Shown here: positions 17,668 through 27,156 of the stretch, one piece after another
How the letters are laid out: every line of letters begins with the position of its first letter
How positions within the stretch are numbered: the first letter of the stretch is position 1
Assembly: GCF_000159035.1 (NCBI RefSeq)
Contig: NZ_DS999574.1
Location: 800,160 to 864,159, forward strand
Source of the DNA: Actinomyces urogenitalis DSM 15434
Lineage (GTDB): Bacteria > Actinomycetota > Actinomycetes > Actinomycetales > Actinomycetaceae
Length of the DNA: 64,000 nucleotides
Direction of reading: 5' to 3'
Made by a program: the position numbers and the translations under genes
The notes under the pieces: generated by a model
Told to the model about the DNA's origin: nothing
Database searches by the model: none
Seen by the model: only the letters and a program-made list of their open reading frames with translations

Positions 17668-17710
17668 CGGGCGGACGTTCTTCCTGTGTGTCAGGAGGAG
17701 CGTCCGCCCG
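17668..17710 (+). terminator. Rho-independent-type terminator after the GH31 operon
   Basis: CGGGCGGACG (17668-17677) pairs with CGTCCGCCCG (17701-17710). The next seven bases also pair, with a few G-U pairs, giving about 17 pairs around a nine-base loop. A T-containing tail (TCATTCGCTCTTT) follows. It isolates the operon from the next importer. Confidence 0.8.
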
Positions 17711-17836
17711 TCATTCGCTCTTTAGGAGGTTTGGATCACAGCAGGCGAGGCCAGTTTTTTCTACAGACCCTAGGGCGGGCAGGTTCCTAACCTTGGCGAC
17801 ACGGACAAGGAAGTCTCACGGAAAGGGCAGATCCCC

Positions 17837-19138
17837 ATGCTCATCTCACGTCGCCACGCGCTAACCGCTGCCGGCCTCGCCGCTGTCGCTGCCTCCCTGG
17901 CAGCGTGTGGCTCTGGTTCCTCTGGCAAGACCTCGGACGGTAAGGACGTCATCCACGCGATGTTCGTCAACTCCACCTCTGACGTCGCTGTCTGGGAGAT
18001 CATCCAGGACATCACTAAACGCTTCAACGAGTCCAACACCTTCAACGTGGAGATGCAGGTTGAGGGGTACGAGAACGAGCAGTACAAGACCAAGCTCGCC
18101 TCCCTCATGGCGTCTAGCTCTCAGCCGGACGTCTTCTTTACCTGGAGCTCGGGGTACCTCAAGCCCTTTGTCGAAGGGGGCAAGATCTACGAGATCGGGC
18201 AGCTTCTCGACGCGGACGAGGAGTGGAAGGCTCGCTTTAACGAGAGCGTCTTCGGCCCGGTCAGTTTTGACGACAAGATCTACGCCGTTCCCAACGGCCA
18301 GGTCGTGGCCGTGATGTTCTACAACACTGAGATCTTCGATCAGGTCGGTGTGCAGGTGCCGACGACGTACGAGGAATTCGTTGACGTCGTCACCAAGATC
18401 AAGGCAGCCGGTATCACCCCGATCTCGGCACCGGTCAAGGACGCCTGGATCGCGGGGCAGCTGCTCCAGCAGCTGGCCAACGCCCATGGAGGTCAGGAGC
18501 TCTTCGACGGGACTGTGGACGGCTCGCGAAAGTGGAATGACGAGAAGTACGTCCAAGCAGGTGAGAAGCTCAAGGAGCTCGTGGAGCTGGGCGCCTTCCC
18601 GGATGGCTACCTCGGCATGACCAATGATGAGGGACGCAACCTCTTCACTGCGGGCGAGTGTGCCATGTACTACATGGGTTCCTGGGATACCGGAGTCCTG
18701 TCCGACGAGTCCCTCGCCATCGCAGGCAAAGTCAGTGCCTTCAACATCCCGGCGGCCAAGGGGCTGGAGGAGAACGTCGCGGTCGGGGACATCGACCTGG
18801 CCTACGCGGTGAGCTCCACCTCCAAGCACCCGGAAGCTGCCGCTGAGTTCATCAAGATGTTCTCCGATCCTGAGGTGCAGGCAAAGCTGGCGTCAGGGGC
18901 CAACTACCTCCCCTCAACCTCGGTGCCCTTGGATGAGTCTGCGCTGTCCCCGCTGTTCGTCACGGTCTCTGGCATCCAGGAAGAGCTGACGGCAACAACA
19001 CCGTGGTTCGACCGAGTCTTTGGCGCCGGTGAGGGCGTGGAGTTCAACAACGCTGCTCAGGCGATCATCGCTGGAGAGGATCCCCAGCAGCACATGGACA
19101 GCCTGCAGTCCTTCGCACAGTCCAACGCACAGCGCTAA
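17837..19138 (+). CDS. ABC sugar-binding lipoprotein of the two-component-regulated operon
   Basis: Solute receptor of 433 residues. Signal peptide with SRRHAL and lipobox LAAC near residues 20-30. A family 1 binding-protein fold follows (FYNTEIFDQVGVQVPTTYEEF). First gene of a run that continues through two permeases, a response regulator, a sensor kinase and a GH42 beta-galactosidase. Galactose-containing oligosaccharides are therefore the likely cargo. Confidence 0.9.
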   Translation: MLISRRHALTAAGLAAVAASLAACGSGSSGKTSDGKDVIHAMFVNSTSDVAVWEIIQDITKRFNESNTFNVEMQVEGYENEQYKTKLASLMASSSQPDVFFTWSSGYLKPFVEGGKIYEIGQLLDADEEWKARFNESVFGPVSFDDKIYAVPNGQVVAVMFYNTEIFDQVGVQVPTTYEEFVDVVTKIKAAGITPISAPVKDAWIAGQLLQQLANAHGGQELFDGTVDGSRKWNDEKYVQAGEKLKELVELGAFPDGYLGMTNDEGRNLFTAGECAMYYMGSWDTGVLSDESLAIAGKVSAFNIPAAKGLEENVAVGDIDLAYAVSSTSKHPEAAAEFIKMFSDPEVQAKLASGANYLPSTSVPLDESALSPLFVTVSGIQEELTATTPWFDRVFGAGEGVEFNNAAQAIIAGEDPQQHMDSLQSFAQSNAQR

Positions 19139-19151
19139 TCCATCCGTCGAT

Positions 19152-19183
19152 GGGGTGGGGGTCGGCCTCGCGGCTCCCACCCC
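19152..19183 (+). terminator. Hairpin between the binding-protein and permease genes
   Basis: GGGGTGGG (19152-19159) pairs with CCCACCCC (19176-19183), 14 bp past the binding-protein stop. Same placement as in two other importer operons of the window, so probably partial termination or mRNA protection. Confidence 0.55.
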
Positions 19184-19213
19184 TCGCATCGGCATGCTCA
19201 AAGGAGAGCACCC

Positions 19214-20095
19214 ATGAATCAGCTGTTGAGCAGAAAACGTTACATTCTCGGCTTCGTCGGCCCGGCCTTTCTTCTCTTCTTTGCCTTTGCTCTGTTCCCG
19301 ATCGCTTACAACGTCTGGATGAGCCTGTTCAGGACAGACCTCATGAGCCCGTCTCAGTGGGTCGGGCTGGAGAACTATAAGAACCTCTTCGAGGACCGGA
19401 TCTTCCTCACTTCTCTGAAGAACAACCTACTCATGGTGGTGGGCTCGCTGCTCGCTCACCTGCCGCTCGCCCTGCTGCTGGGCAACTTCCTGTTCCACAA
19501 GGTCAGGGGAAGTCAGTTCTTCCAGTCGGTCTTCTTCCTGCCCTGCGTCGTGTGCGGTGTGGCGGTTGGCCTGACCTGGACCTTTATCTACAACTCGCAG
19601 TTCGGTCTCGTGAACTCCATCCTGGATGGCCTGCGGGCCGCTGGGCTCAAGCGAGAGTGGCTCTCGGACGAGAAGACCGTCATGCTGGCCATCATCGTGG
19701 TGGTGATGTGGCAGTTCGTCGGTTACCACATGGTCATCCAGCTGGCGGCCATGCGCTCGATTCCTGCCGAGATGTTTGAGGCCGCCACCGTAGACGGCGC
19801 CTCCTCCTGGCAGCAGTTCAAGATGATCACGTTGCCAATGATCCGTCCCATGATCAAAGTGGATGCGATCCTCATCATCACCGGTTCACTGAAGTACTTC
19901 GACCTGGTCATGGCCATGACCAAGGGTGGACCGAACCACGCCTCTGAGGTCATGTCCACCTACATGTACACCTCCGCGTTCCGTACCTTGAAGTTCGGGT
20001 ACGCCAGCGCTATCGCCAACATCCTCTTGATCCTGTGCGTGGTGGCGATTCTGCTGAGCAACTTCGTCTTCAAGTCCGAGAAGATCGAGTACTGA
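19214..20095 (+). CDS. ABC sugar permease, MalF/UgpA type
   Basis: A 293-residue inner-membrane permease. The first helix is near residues 12-32 (FVGPAFLLFFAFALFPIAYNV) and the EAA loop is EMFEAATVDGASSWQQF. It begins just after GGAGAGCACCC. It follows its binding protein and precedes its MalG partner by 12 bp. Confidence 0.9.
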   Translation: MNQLLSRKRYILGFVGPAFLLFFAFALFPIAYNVWMSLFRTDLMSPSQWVGLENYKNLFEDRIFLTSLKNNLLMVVGSLLAHLPLALLLGNFLFHKVRGSQFFQSVFFLPCVVCGVAVGLTWTFIYNSQFGLVNSILDGLRAAGLKREWLSDEKTVMLAIIVVVMWQFVGYHMVIQLAAMRSIPAEMFEAATVDGASSWQQFKMITLPMIRPMIKVDAILIITGSLKYFDLVMAMTKGGPNHASEVMSTYMYTSAFRTLKFGYASAIANILLILCVVAILLSNFVFKSEKIEY

Positions 20096-20107
20096 GAGGA
20101 AGCGGAG

Positions 20108-20941
20108 ATGAATCAGAAATTCTCCCCCAAGGTTGCACCGCTGGTTTACGGCGTTCTCATCCTGTTCGCGGTCCTGTTCCTGTACCCGATCCTGTGGCTG
20201 GTCATTAACTCCTTCAAGACCAATGCCGAGCTCTTTGCCTCTCCCTGGTCCCTACCTGGCAGCCTCAGTCTGGAGAACTACTACAAGGCCTTCACCGAGG
20301 GCAATATTGGCCGCTACTTCGTCAACTCAGTGATCGTGACAGGTGCGGTGGTGATCGTGGCCACGGTCCTGTCAGCGATGGCCGCTTACGGGCTGACGCG
20401 GCTGCGCTGGAGGCTGTCCAAGCTCGTCCTGGCACTCTTCCTGCTGGGGCTGTCCATCCCGATGCATGCCGCCGTGGTGCCGTTGTTCGCAATGTTCAAC
20501 AAGCTCCAGATCGTCAACACCTACTTGGCCGTCATCATCCCGCACGTCGTCTTTGCGATGCCGATCGCCATCCTCATTCTCACCAGCTTCTTCAGTACGA
20601 TCCCGCATGAGGTTGAAGAGGCGGCCGTCATGGACGGGTGCTCGATCTGGGGAGTGTTCTTCAAGATCATCTGCCCGATGGCAGTTCCCTCGCTCGTCAC
20701 CGTGGCGGTCATTACCTTCATCAACGCCTGGAACGACCTTCTTCTCCCACAGATCTTCCTGTCTGACCCAGAGATGATGACGCTGCCGGTGGGGCTGACA
20801 GCATTCCAGGGGCGCTACTCCACAGACTACGTTGCCATGATTGCGGCCGTCGTGATCACGATCATCCCGACCATCGTGGTCTACTCGCTGCTGCACAAGA
20901 AGATCATCAGCGGGATGACAGCCGGGGCAGTCAAGGGGTGA
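20108..20941 (+). CDS. ABC sugar permease, MalG/UgpE type
   Basis: A 277-residue partner permease. The first helix covers about residues 11-32. The EAA loop is atypical in ending EEAAVMDGCSIWGVFF, with Cys after DG. The C-terminus GMTAGAVKG is characteristic. A strong GAGAGGAAGCGGAG precedes the ATG. The response-regulator gene starts only 4 bp after its stop. Confidence 0.9.
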   Translation: MNQKFSPKVAPLVYGVLILFAVLFLYPILWLVINSFKTNAELFASPWSLPGSLSLENYYKAFTEGNIGRYFVNSVIVTGAVVIVATVLSAMAAYGLTRLRWRLSKLVLALFLLGLSIPMHAAVVPLFAMFNKLQIVNTYLAVIIPHVVFAMPIAILILTSFFSTIPHEVEEAAVMDGCSIWGVFFKIICPMAVPSLVTVAVITFINAWNDLLLPQIFLSDPEMMTLPVGLTAFQGRYSTDYVAMIAAVVITIIPTIVVYSLLHKKIISGMTAGAVKG

Positions 20942-20945
20942 AGGT

Positions 20946-21797
20946 GTGCACACGCTCTGCATCGTTGATGACGAGCCCATTATTCGCGAGGGCTTGGCAT
21001 CACTGCCCTGGGCCGAGGCACAGATCAAGGTGGCAGCCTGCCTGAGCAACGGTTTAGAAGCGGTCGAGACTCTCCAGTCCGAGGTCATTGACGTCATCCT
21101 GGCGGACATCCGGATGCCGGCGTTGGACGGGCTAGGCCTGTGCCGCTTCGTGGCAGAGGGCTCGCTCAATACGGCGGTGGTGCTCCTCTCGGGACACAGC
21201 GATTTCGCTTATGCACAGGAGGCGATCTCTCTGGGGGTCAGTGCCTACCTCCTCAAGCCCTCGACCCCTGAGGAGATCATCGAGGCGGTCAGCGCAGGAG
21301 CTCGGCAGGTTGCTGCCCGTCGCGAGACTGATACTCGGCTGCGACTCCTAGAGTCCGAGCTCGGGCGCCAGCGGCTGGCTGACCAGGACGGCGAGCTCGT
21401 CCTGGGCGCCAAGCCGCACGGTGACGCCTGCGAGGCGGCGCTGGCGTATCTGCGAGAGCGGTATACCGAGCCGATCTCGCTGGGAACGATGTCTGAGGCC
21501 CTGCACTTCAGCACGATCTATCTTAGTCGTGTCCTCAAACGGGCCACGGGACATACCTTCTTGGAGCTTCTCAACGCGCTCAGGCTCCAGCATGCGGCTC
21601 GACTGCTGAGGGAAACAGACCAGTCCTTTACGGAGATCGCCGCGGCGGTGGGAGCCAATGACGCTCGTTACTTTGGCCAGGTCTTCAGAAAGGCCTATTC
21701 CGTCACTCCCATGGCCTATCGGCGTTGCCCGGTGCTTCCAGGCGACGAGGAGCTCCATCTCTTCGCCTCGCGCCTGGAGGCGGGGGAGGTCTCGTGA
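20946..21797 (+). CDS. Response regulator with AraC-type DNA-binding domain (YesN-like)
   Basis: Receiver domain at residues 1-120 with acidic pocket DDE, the phospho-acceptor Asp in LADIRMP, a Ser in LLSGHSD and the conserved Lys in LLKPS. The C-terminal AraC helix-turn-helix pair runs from about residue 165 (ISLGTMSEALHFSTIYLSRVLK to the end of FTEIAAAVG). GTG 20946 is the start. Its stop overlaps the sensor kinase start by four bases. It probably activates this same operon, 3 kb upstream, when its kinase senses sugar or ligand-loaded binding protein. Confidence 0.92.
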   Translation: MHTLCIVDDEPIIREGLASLPWAEAQIKVAACLSNGLEAVETLQSEVIDVILADIRMPALDGLGLCRFVAEGSLNTAVVLLSGHSDFAYAQEAISLGVSAYLLKPSTPEEIIEAVSAGARQVAARRETDTRLRLLESELGRQRLADQDGELVLGAKPHGDACEAALAYLRERYTEPISLGTMSEALHFSTIYLSRVLKRATGHTFLELLNALRLQHAARLLRETDQSFTEIAAAVGANDARYFGQVFRKAYSVTPMAYRRCPVLPGDEELHLFASRLEAGEVS

Positions 21798-23572
21798 GGC
21801 GTTTCCTCCAGTCGATCCACGGACGGATGCTGCTGGCCCTCACTGCCGTTGGTCTGGTTCCGGTACTGGTCCTCGGGATGGTCTGCTACGCCGTCGCGGT
21901 CAATGCGTTGGACCGTCGTACAGCGGCCTACAGTCATGACATTCTCGAGCAGGCGGCCATCAACCTGGACGGACGCGCGGACCAGATCGAGGCCACCTCC
22001 TTCACGATCGCGATGCACGACGTCGTGCAGGATGGCCTCCTTACGGCCAGCACTGCCGGATCGGAGAGCTACGACCCCATCGAGCTGGAGGAGCACGTCA
22101 GCTCCCAGATCTCGGCAGCGATCCTGTACGAGGATGCCATCGTGTGGGCCAGCCTCATTGACGTCACGGCGGAGCACACCTTCCAGGTTAAGAAGCAGGT
22201 TCGCAACACTGATGTCAGTGCCTCCATGATCGCAGCGGCTGAGGAAGGTGATGGCGGGGCGATCTGGGCGCAGGATCCCCAGGACCCGCAGACCGTGCTC
22301 ATGCTTCGTGAGGTGAAAAGCGTCAAGACTCTGCAGACTCTGGGATACCTGGTCCTGGGGATTCGTCAGAGCGTGTTCGCTCGGACCCTGGGCAATACCC
22401 AGCTGATGCTGGGAGGCAGCGTCGTCATCGTGGACAGCAATGGGTTGGTGCTCAGCTCCCCGGACACGGACAGCCTGCGCTCGCGTCCTGACATCGCCAC
22501 CCAGGCCCTGCGAGGCGAGCCCGGCGACTTCTCCGTGGTCAACGTGGACGGTGTACGCCAGTACGTGGCTGTGGGCCCGGAGCTAGCGACGGGCTGGCGG
22601 CCTGTCATGACGGTGCCGGTCTCGGTGTACCTGCGGGACGTGTCTGTGGTCCGCTGGACGATCATGGGGACCATGGCCACTTTGCTGATGGTCGGAGTGA
22701 TATTAGCCTGGGTAATGTCCACGCGGATGGCTCGTCCCATCAGGGTGCTAGCGCGAGACTTGCGTCGCTTCGGTAACGGTGAGCTGAGCCGACGCTCACG
22801 ACTGGTCCGCTCAGATGAGATCGGTGAGCTTGCTACCGCCTTCAACGGTCTGGCTGACAACGTCGTCGCCCTGCTCAAGCAGACCCAGGAGGATGAGCGC
22901 ACCAAGCGAGACTACGAGATGCGCATGCTGCGGATGCAGATCAACCCGCACTTCCTCTACAACACCTTGGAGACCATCAACTGGATGGGGCAACGTCACG
23001 GGGCAGACGACGTCGTCGAGGTCTCGACCTCGCTTGGCTCGCTTCTTCGGTCCACGATCGACGCTCCGAGCCTGGTCTTTTTGAAGCAGGAGCTGGAGTC
23101 ACTGCGTCATTACGCACGGATTCAGCACTACCGCTTCGGGGACGGCGTCGAGATCCGTGAGGAGATCGACCCGGACTCCCTGGCCTGCCGGATCCCGCCT
23201 TTCACCCTCCAGCCTTTGGTAGAGAACGCGCTGGTTCATGGCATCGCCCCCATGGGAGGGCAAGGCCTGGTCATGATCTCGGCTCGCCTGGACGGGGCCT
23301 ATCTTGTGCTCTCCGTTAGTGACGATGGCGCTGGTATGTCACCAGAGCGCTGCGGCGAGATCCTGGCACGCTCACGGCAACCTGATGAGCAGGAGCACGG
23401 CTCGATCGGGCTAGCCAACGTGATCCGGAGAGTCCGCGGCTTTTATCCGCAGGCTCCGCAGATTCGGCTGACCTCGGAGATCGGCGAGGGCACCACAGTG
23501 ACGATCTGGGTGCCAGCCGACTCTGACTCAGAGTCCACCGCACACACCACATCACAAGGAGAATCGCAATGA
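21794..23572 (+). CDS. Sensor histidine kinase (YesM family)
   Basis: Membrane sensor of 592 residues. A first helix at about residues 13-35 is followed by an extracytoplasmic sensing domain of about 260 residues, a second helix near 300, and a HAMP linker (MSTRMARPIRVLARDLRRF). Then comes the His_kinase domain with phospho-acceptor His in QINPHFLYNTLE, and an HATPase with DDGAGMSPE. GTG 21794 overlaps the regulator stop and fits the helix position; the frame opens further upstream inside the regulator. Its stop overlaps the GH42 ATG, so kinase and enzyme are translationally coupled. Confidence 0.93.
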   Translation: MRRFLQSIHGRMLLALTAVGLVPVLVLGMVCYAVAVNALDRRTAAYSHDILEQAAINLDGRADQIEATSFTIAMHDVVQDGLLTASTAGSESYDPIELEEHVSSQISAAILYEDAIVWASLIDVTAEHTFQVKKQVRNTDVSASMIAAAEEGDGGAIWAQDPQDPQTVLMLREVKSVKTLQTLGYLVLGIRQSVFARTLGNTQLMLGGSVVIVDSNGLVLSSPDTDSLRSRPDIATQALRGEPGDFSVVNVDGVRQYVAVGPELATGWRPVMTVPVSVYLRDVSVVRWTIMGTMATLLMVGVILAWVMSTRMARPIRVLARDLRRFGNGELSRRSRLVRSDEIGELATAFNGLADNVVALLKQTQEDERTKRDYEMRMLRMQINPHFLYNTLETINWMGQRHGADDVVEVSTSLGSLLRSTIDAPSLVFLKQELESLRHYARIQHYRFGDGVEIREEIDPDSLACRIPPFTLQPLVENALVHGIAPMGGQGLVMISARLDGAYLVLSVSDDGAGMSPERCGEILARSRQPDEQEHGSIGLANVIRRVRGFYPQAPQIRLTSEIGEGTTVTIWVPADSDSESTAHTTSQGESQ

Positions 23573-25605
23573 CGCGTCACGTCGACCCCGGCCTTGGGGT
23601 CTGCTACTACCCAGAGCACTGGCCCAGTGAGCTGTGGGCCGATGACCTGGACCGGATGAAGGAGGCAGGTCTCGCTACGGTTCGGATTGCAGAGTTTGCC
23701 TGGTCCCTGATGGAGCCCACTAACGGGGACTTCTCGTCGATCGGGTGGTTCGATGACTTCCTAGATCTATGCGCCGAGCGCTCGATGCGGGTGATCTTTG
23801 GGACTCCCACCGCCACGCCACCGGTCTGGCTGCAGCGAGCTCATCCTGAGATTCTCAACGCGGACCGCTCCGGTCAGACCTATGACGGGCCACGGCGGAA
23901 CTACAACTACAACGCCCCTGCCTATCGCTACTACGCTGACCGCGTCGTGGAACAGATTGCTCGCCACTATGGCAGTCACCTCGCGATTGTGGGCTGGCAG
24001 ATTGACAACGAGATCAACTGTGAGATCGACGAGTTCTACTCCGAGGGTGACCACCTGGCTTACCGTGAGTTTTTACGCGCCGAGCTCGGCACCCTGGAGG
24101 AGGTCAACCGGGCCCTGGGGCTGACGTTCTGGAGCCGCCAGTACTCGGATTGGTCGCAGGTGCGTCTGTCGGGCCGGGGTCTGCACGACGCCGTCAACCC
24201 TCACTCGCTGTTGTGGGAGAAGCGCTTCTTCTCCCACTCGGCCGTGCGCTTCGCACGCAAGCAGGTTGAGATCCTGCGCTCCCACGTGCCCGACTCTCAC
24301 TTCATCACCACCAACGGGCTGTTCGGCAACCTTAACTACACCGAGCTGATGAAGGCTGGCCTGGACTTCATCACCTTTGACTCCTATCCCAACTTCGCCT
24401 TCGACGTCGACCGAGACCTGGCGGCGGACCGTCTGCGAGACCGGCGTTGGAGCTGGAGCCTGACTCGGACCCGCTCGATCAGCCGGTGCTTCGGCATCAT
24501 GGAGCAGCAGTCCGGTGCTCATGGCTGGACCTCACGCATGATGGGCCCGGCTCCAAAGCCTGGCCAGATGCGTCTGTGGACCATGCAGTCGGTGGCGCAC
24601 GGGGCGGACTTCGTCTCCTACTTCCGTTGGCGCACGGCCCCGATGGGCACTGAGATCTACTGGCACGGCCTCAATGACTACTCCAACGAGCCGGGTCGCA
24701 AGATGCAGGAGGTGACTCGGATCGGTCAGGAGTGGGCCGCTCTGGATGACCTGTGGGGCGCTGACTACCAGGCGCAGGTTGCCGTCGTGCGCACCTATGA
24801 CAACGTCTACGACTCTGAGCTGGACACCTGGCACGGGCGGATCGAGCGCCCGAGTGACGACGCGGTCTTCGCGGCCTGCCAGCTCAGCCACACACCGCTG
24901 GACTTCGTCTACCTCGATGCCCGTAGCAGCCTGGAGGACCTGGAGCGCTACCGACTGCTCCTCGTCCCCCACCTGGCCATGATGGACGAGGCGATGTCCG
25001 AGCTTCTGCGAGCCTTCGTCGAGGCCGGTGGCACGGTCGTCTTCGGGGCTCGTACTGGCTACAAGGACAGCAACGGTCTGTGCCCCATGCGCCCGATGCC
25101 GGGCCTGGTGGGGCAGTGGGCCGGAGTTAAGGTCACCGACTTCACCAACCTGGGGCAGCGTGAGGAAGGGCTGACGGCTACCTGGGACGAGCAGCGCCTG
25201 CCAGTTCCGGTCTTCTCCGAGGTCCTGGAGGCCCGGGCCGACGACGTCGAGGTGCTGGCGCGCTTTGACGCCGACTACTACGCCGGGGAGCCCGCCCTGA
25301 CGCGTCGTACGGTGGGCAAGGGGCAGGTCTACTACCTCGGTGCCTGCTTCAGTGAGGAGATGGTGCGCCGTCTGCTGACCGAGACCGGTCTGGTCTCGCC
25401 GCTAGCCGGGCTCATCGAGGCGCCTGAGGGAGTCGAGCTCGCGGTACGTCGCAAGGGCGAGCGGCAGTGGCTCTTTGTTCTCAACTACCAGGATGAGCCG
25501 CAGGTCCTTCGGCTGCCGACGGCGTACACGGATCTGCTCAGCGGCACCAGCGAGCAGGGCGAAGTTGAGGTCGAGCCCTACGGCGTGAGGGTCTACGCGG
25601 TCTGA
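23569..25605 (+). CDS. GH42 beta-galactosidase
   Basis: Retaining enzyme that frees terminal beta-galactose from oligosaccharides. The acid/base Glu148 is in WQIDNEIN and the nucleophile Glu312 in GIMEQQSG. Domain order is TIM barrel (to about 390), trimerisation domain (to about 600) and a small C-terminal domain; the 678 residues match the family. There is no signal peptide, so it is intracellular. It is the last gene of the importer/two-component operon, which suggests plant galactan or galacto-oligosaccharides. In the same family some members prefer alpha-L-arabinopyranosides. Confidence 0.93.
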   Translation: MTRHVDPGLGVCYYPEHWPSELWADDLDRMKEAGLATVRIAEFAWSLMEPTNGDFSSIGWFDDFLDLCAERSMRVIFGTPTATPPVWLQRAHPEILNADRSGQTYDGPRRNYNYNAPAYRYYADRVVEQIARHYGSHLAIVGWQIDNEINCEIDEFYSEGDHLAYREFLRAELGTLEEVNRALGLTFWSRQYSDWSQVRLSGRGLHDAVNPHSLLWEKRFFSHSAVRFARKQVEILRSHVPDSHFITTNGLFGNLNYTELMKAGLDFITFDSYPNFAFDVDRDLAADRLRDRRWSWSLTRTRSISRCFGIMEQQSGAHGWTSRMMGPAPKPGQMRLWTMQSVAHGADFVSYFRWRTAPMGTEIYWHGLNDYSNEPGRKMQEVTRIGQEWAALDDLWGADYQAQVAVVRTYDNVYDSELDTWHGRIERPSDDAVFAACQLSHTPLDFVYLDARSSLEDLERYRLLLVPHLAMMDEAMSELLRAFVEAGGTVVFGARTGYKDSNGLCPMRPMPGLVGQWAGVKVTDFTNLGQREEGLTATWDEQRLPVPVFSEVLEARADDVEVLARFDADYYAGEPALTRRTVGKGQVYYLGACFSEEMVRRLLTETGLVSPLAGLIEAPEGVELAVRRKGERQWLFVLNYQDEPQVLRLPTAYTDLLSGTSEQGEVEVEPYGVRVYAV

Positions 25606-25624
25606 GCCAGGTCGGCGTGATGTT

Positions 25625-25659
25625 GGTGTGCCCCGCTATACCCCGTAGCGGGGCACACC
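25625..25659. terminator. Bidirectional terminator between GH42 and hipA
   Basis: GGTGTGCCCCGCTA (25625-25638) pairs with TAGCGGGGCACACC (25646-25659). The hairpin includes the last codons of hipA, so it can serve both convergent genes. Confidence 0.75.
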
Positions 25660-26853
25660 GCCGTCGAGCACCGTGGAGAAGTCGCAGGACTGCGCGACTA
25701 CGTGTTGGCAGGCCCGGGCAACCTCCAGATCAAGTCCCCACTTTTGTGGGGCAGTGTCCCAGACTGAACGTGTACAGGCGGCGATACGGGCCGTCATGGC
25801 CGCAACCTCGTGTCGTGGCAGGCCCCAGTCGGTGTCGAGCAGCTGCTCCAGGCTACGCGAGGAGCTGCCTGCAGTGAGTGGGGTCCCCTCCTGCTCATCT
25901 GGATAGGGGACGACGTCGAACAGGGGAGCGATCTCCCAGCCGTCGCCACGGTGGACAAAACCAAGGTTGCGGGCATGGTCATCGATGTTGTGCACGCACA
26001 TTGCCAGGGCCGCGGCCTGAACGACCTGCCTGACCGCTCGGACACCCACGAGATAGCGTGCTGTCTCGGCGGCCACCTGGTAGGTCATTGAGTCGTACGG
26101 GCCGAGCATTGCTGCAGTGCGCATTGACTGATAGCCGTAACGACCTTCGACACACCGATCGAATCGGTCCAGGAGGAGGATTGCGCGGGTCTCGTCGAGC
26201 CGGATGAGACGGAAGTCGGGGACGGCAAGCCCGGCATCCCGTGCTGCGCTGAGAGCGATCGCCTCGCAGGTGAGAACGTCGTAGCTGTCTTCCTGGGAGG
26301 GAAACTTGGCAAGCACCAGGGATCCGTCCGCTCGTCGTAGCGTGGACTTCGGGCGAGCCCCGCCCTGGCTGGAGGAACCGAGATAGATGTGGCGTAGCGC
26401 GCGAGTGTCCGCCTCGCCACGGGTGAAGGCCTCGACGTCGGCCAGGACGGTAGCCAGCTCCTCGACGTGCGCTACCTGACCCGAGGTAAGCCAGTCGCCT
26501 GCCCCGGTGCTAAGACGTAGGGCTCCTTGCCGGGACTCATCGGCAACGGCTGCCAACATGCCGAGACTTGTGCTGACCTCTTCCAACGGTCGGCTGCGGC
26601 TGATGACGCGGCGTCCCCAGGAGTCCGGTCCGGCGTCATCCAGGGCGCCGAAGGTCGACATGCCTCCAGGTGGGCTCAAAGGGCCGGTCTGGAGGGGCAG
26701 ACCTACTCCGATCTCGAAGCCTGACGCCAGCCAGGTGGGAGCGTAGGTGAATGACTGGATCTGTGCGTGACCGGCCAGCGAGAGAGTTCCAACCCATGAG
26801 GTCGTACCGTCTGGGTGGGTCCAGTGCGCCTGGAGCGGGACGGCGGAGCTCAT
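25636..26853 (-). CDS. hipA: HipA-family Ser/Thr kinase toxin
   Basis: Toxin kinase of a type II toxin-antitoxin pair; E. coli HipA phosphorylates glutamyl-tRNA synthetase. The flexible autophosphorylation loop is SSSQGGARPKSTL, followed by the nucleotide-binding Lys in LAKFPS. The catalytic loop is NIDDHARNLGF and the metal-binding Asp is in LFDVVPYP. The 405 residues are somewhat shorter than the 440 of E. coli HipA. The ATG overlaps the hipB stop by four bases. Complete motifs argue for an active kinase; the natural target is unknown. Confidence 0.9.
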   Translation of the reverse strand: MSSAVPLQAHWTHPDGTTSWVGTLSLAGHAQIQSFTYAPTWLASGFEIGVGLPLQTGPLSPPGGMSTFGALDDAGPDSWGRRVISRSRPLEEVSTSLGMLAAVADESRQGALRLSTGAGDWLTSGQVAHVEELATVLADVEAFTRGEADTRALRHIYLGSSSQGGARPKSTLRRADGSLVLAKFPSQEDSYDVLTCEAIALSAARDAGLAVPDFRLIRLDETRAILLLDRFDRCVEGRYGYQSMRTAAMLGPYDSMTYQVAAETARYLVGVRAVRQVVQAAALAMCVHNIDDHARNLGFVHRGDGWEIAPLFDVVPYPDEQEGTPLTAGSSSRSLEQLLDTDWGLPRHEVAAMTARIAACTRSVWDTAPQKWGLDLEVARACQHVVAQSCDFSTVLDGGVPRYGV

Positions 26854-27146
26854 CGGGCCTTCTTCTCTAGCGCGCTGAGGACGAGCGTCCGGCCGACGAG
26901 GTCCTCAAGAGGATCGACGGCTTGAGCGACCTTGTGGTCAACACCGAGGACGGACAGCACGGCGAAGACGTTTCCGAAGGAGACGCCGGACGGGTCTGTC
27001 TCGATCTGACGCAAGGTGGTGCGTGAGATGCCAGAGCGGTCTGCCACCTCGGTCGCAGACAGGCCGCGCGCGCGTCTCCATGAGCGGATGGACGGTCCGA
27101 TGCTCTCCAGCCTGCGGCGCGTTGCGGGGTGCCAGCTCTTAGCCAT
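26850..27146 (-). CDS. hipB: HipB-family antitoxin (XRE helix-turn-helix)
   Basis: A 98-residue Cro/C1-type repressor. The HTH is in ATEVADRSGISRTTLRQIE. It should neutralise HipA and repress its own operon. ATG 27146 (MAKSWHPATRRR) is chosen; the frame is open upstream but that stretch is the operator region. Unusual for HipB, the C-terminal tail ends Lys/Ala/Arg-rich (ALEKKAR). Confidence 0.88.
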   Translation of the reverse strand: MAKSWHPATRRRLESIGPSIRSWRRARGLSATEVADRSGISRTTLRQIETDPSGVSFGNVFAVLSVLGVDHKVAQAVDPLEDLVGRTLVLSALEKKAR

Positions 27147-27156
27147 GCTCACACTC

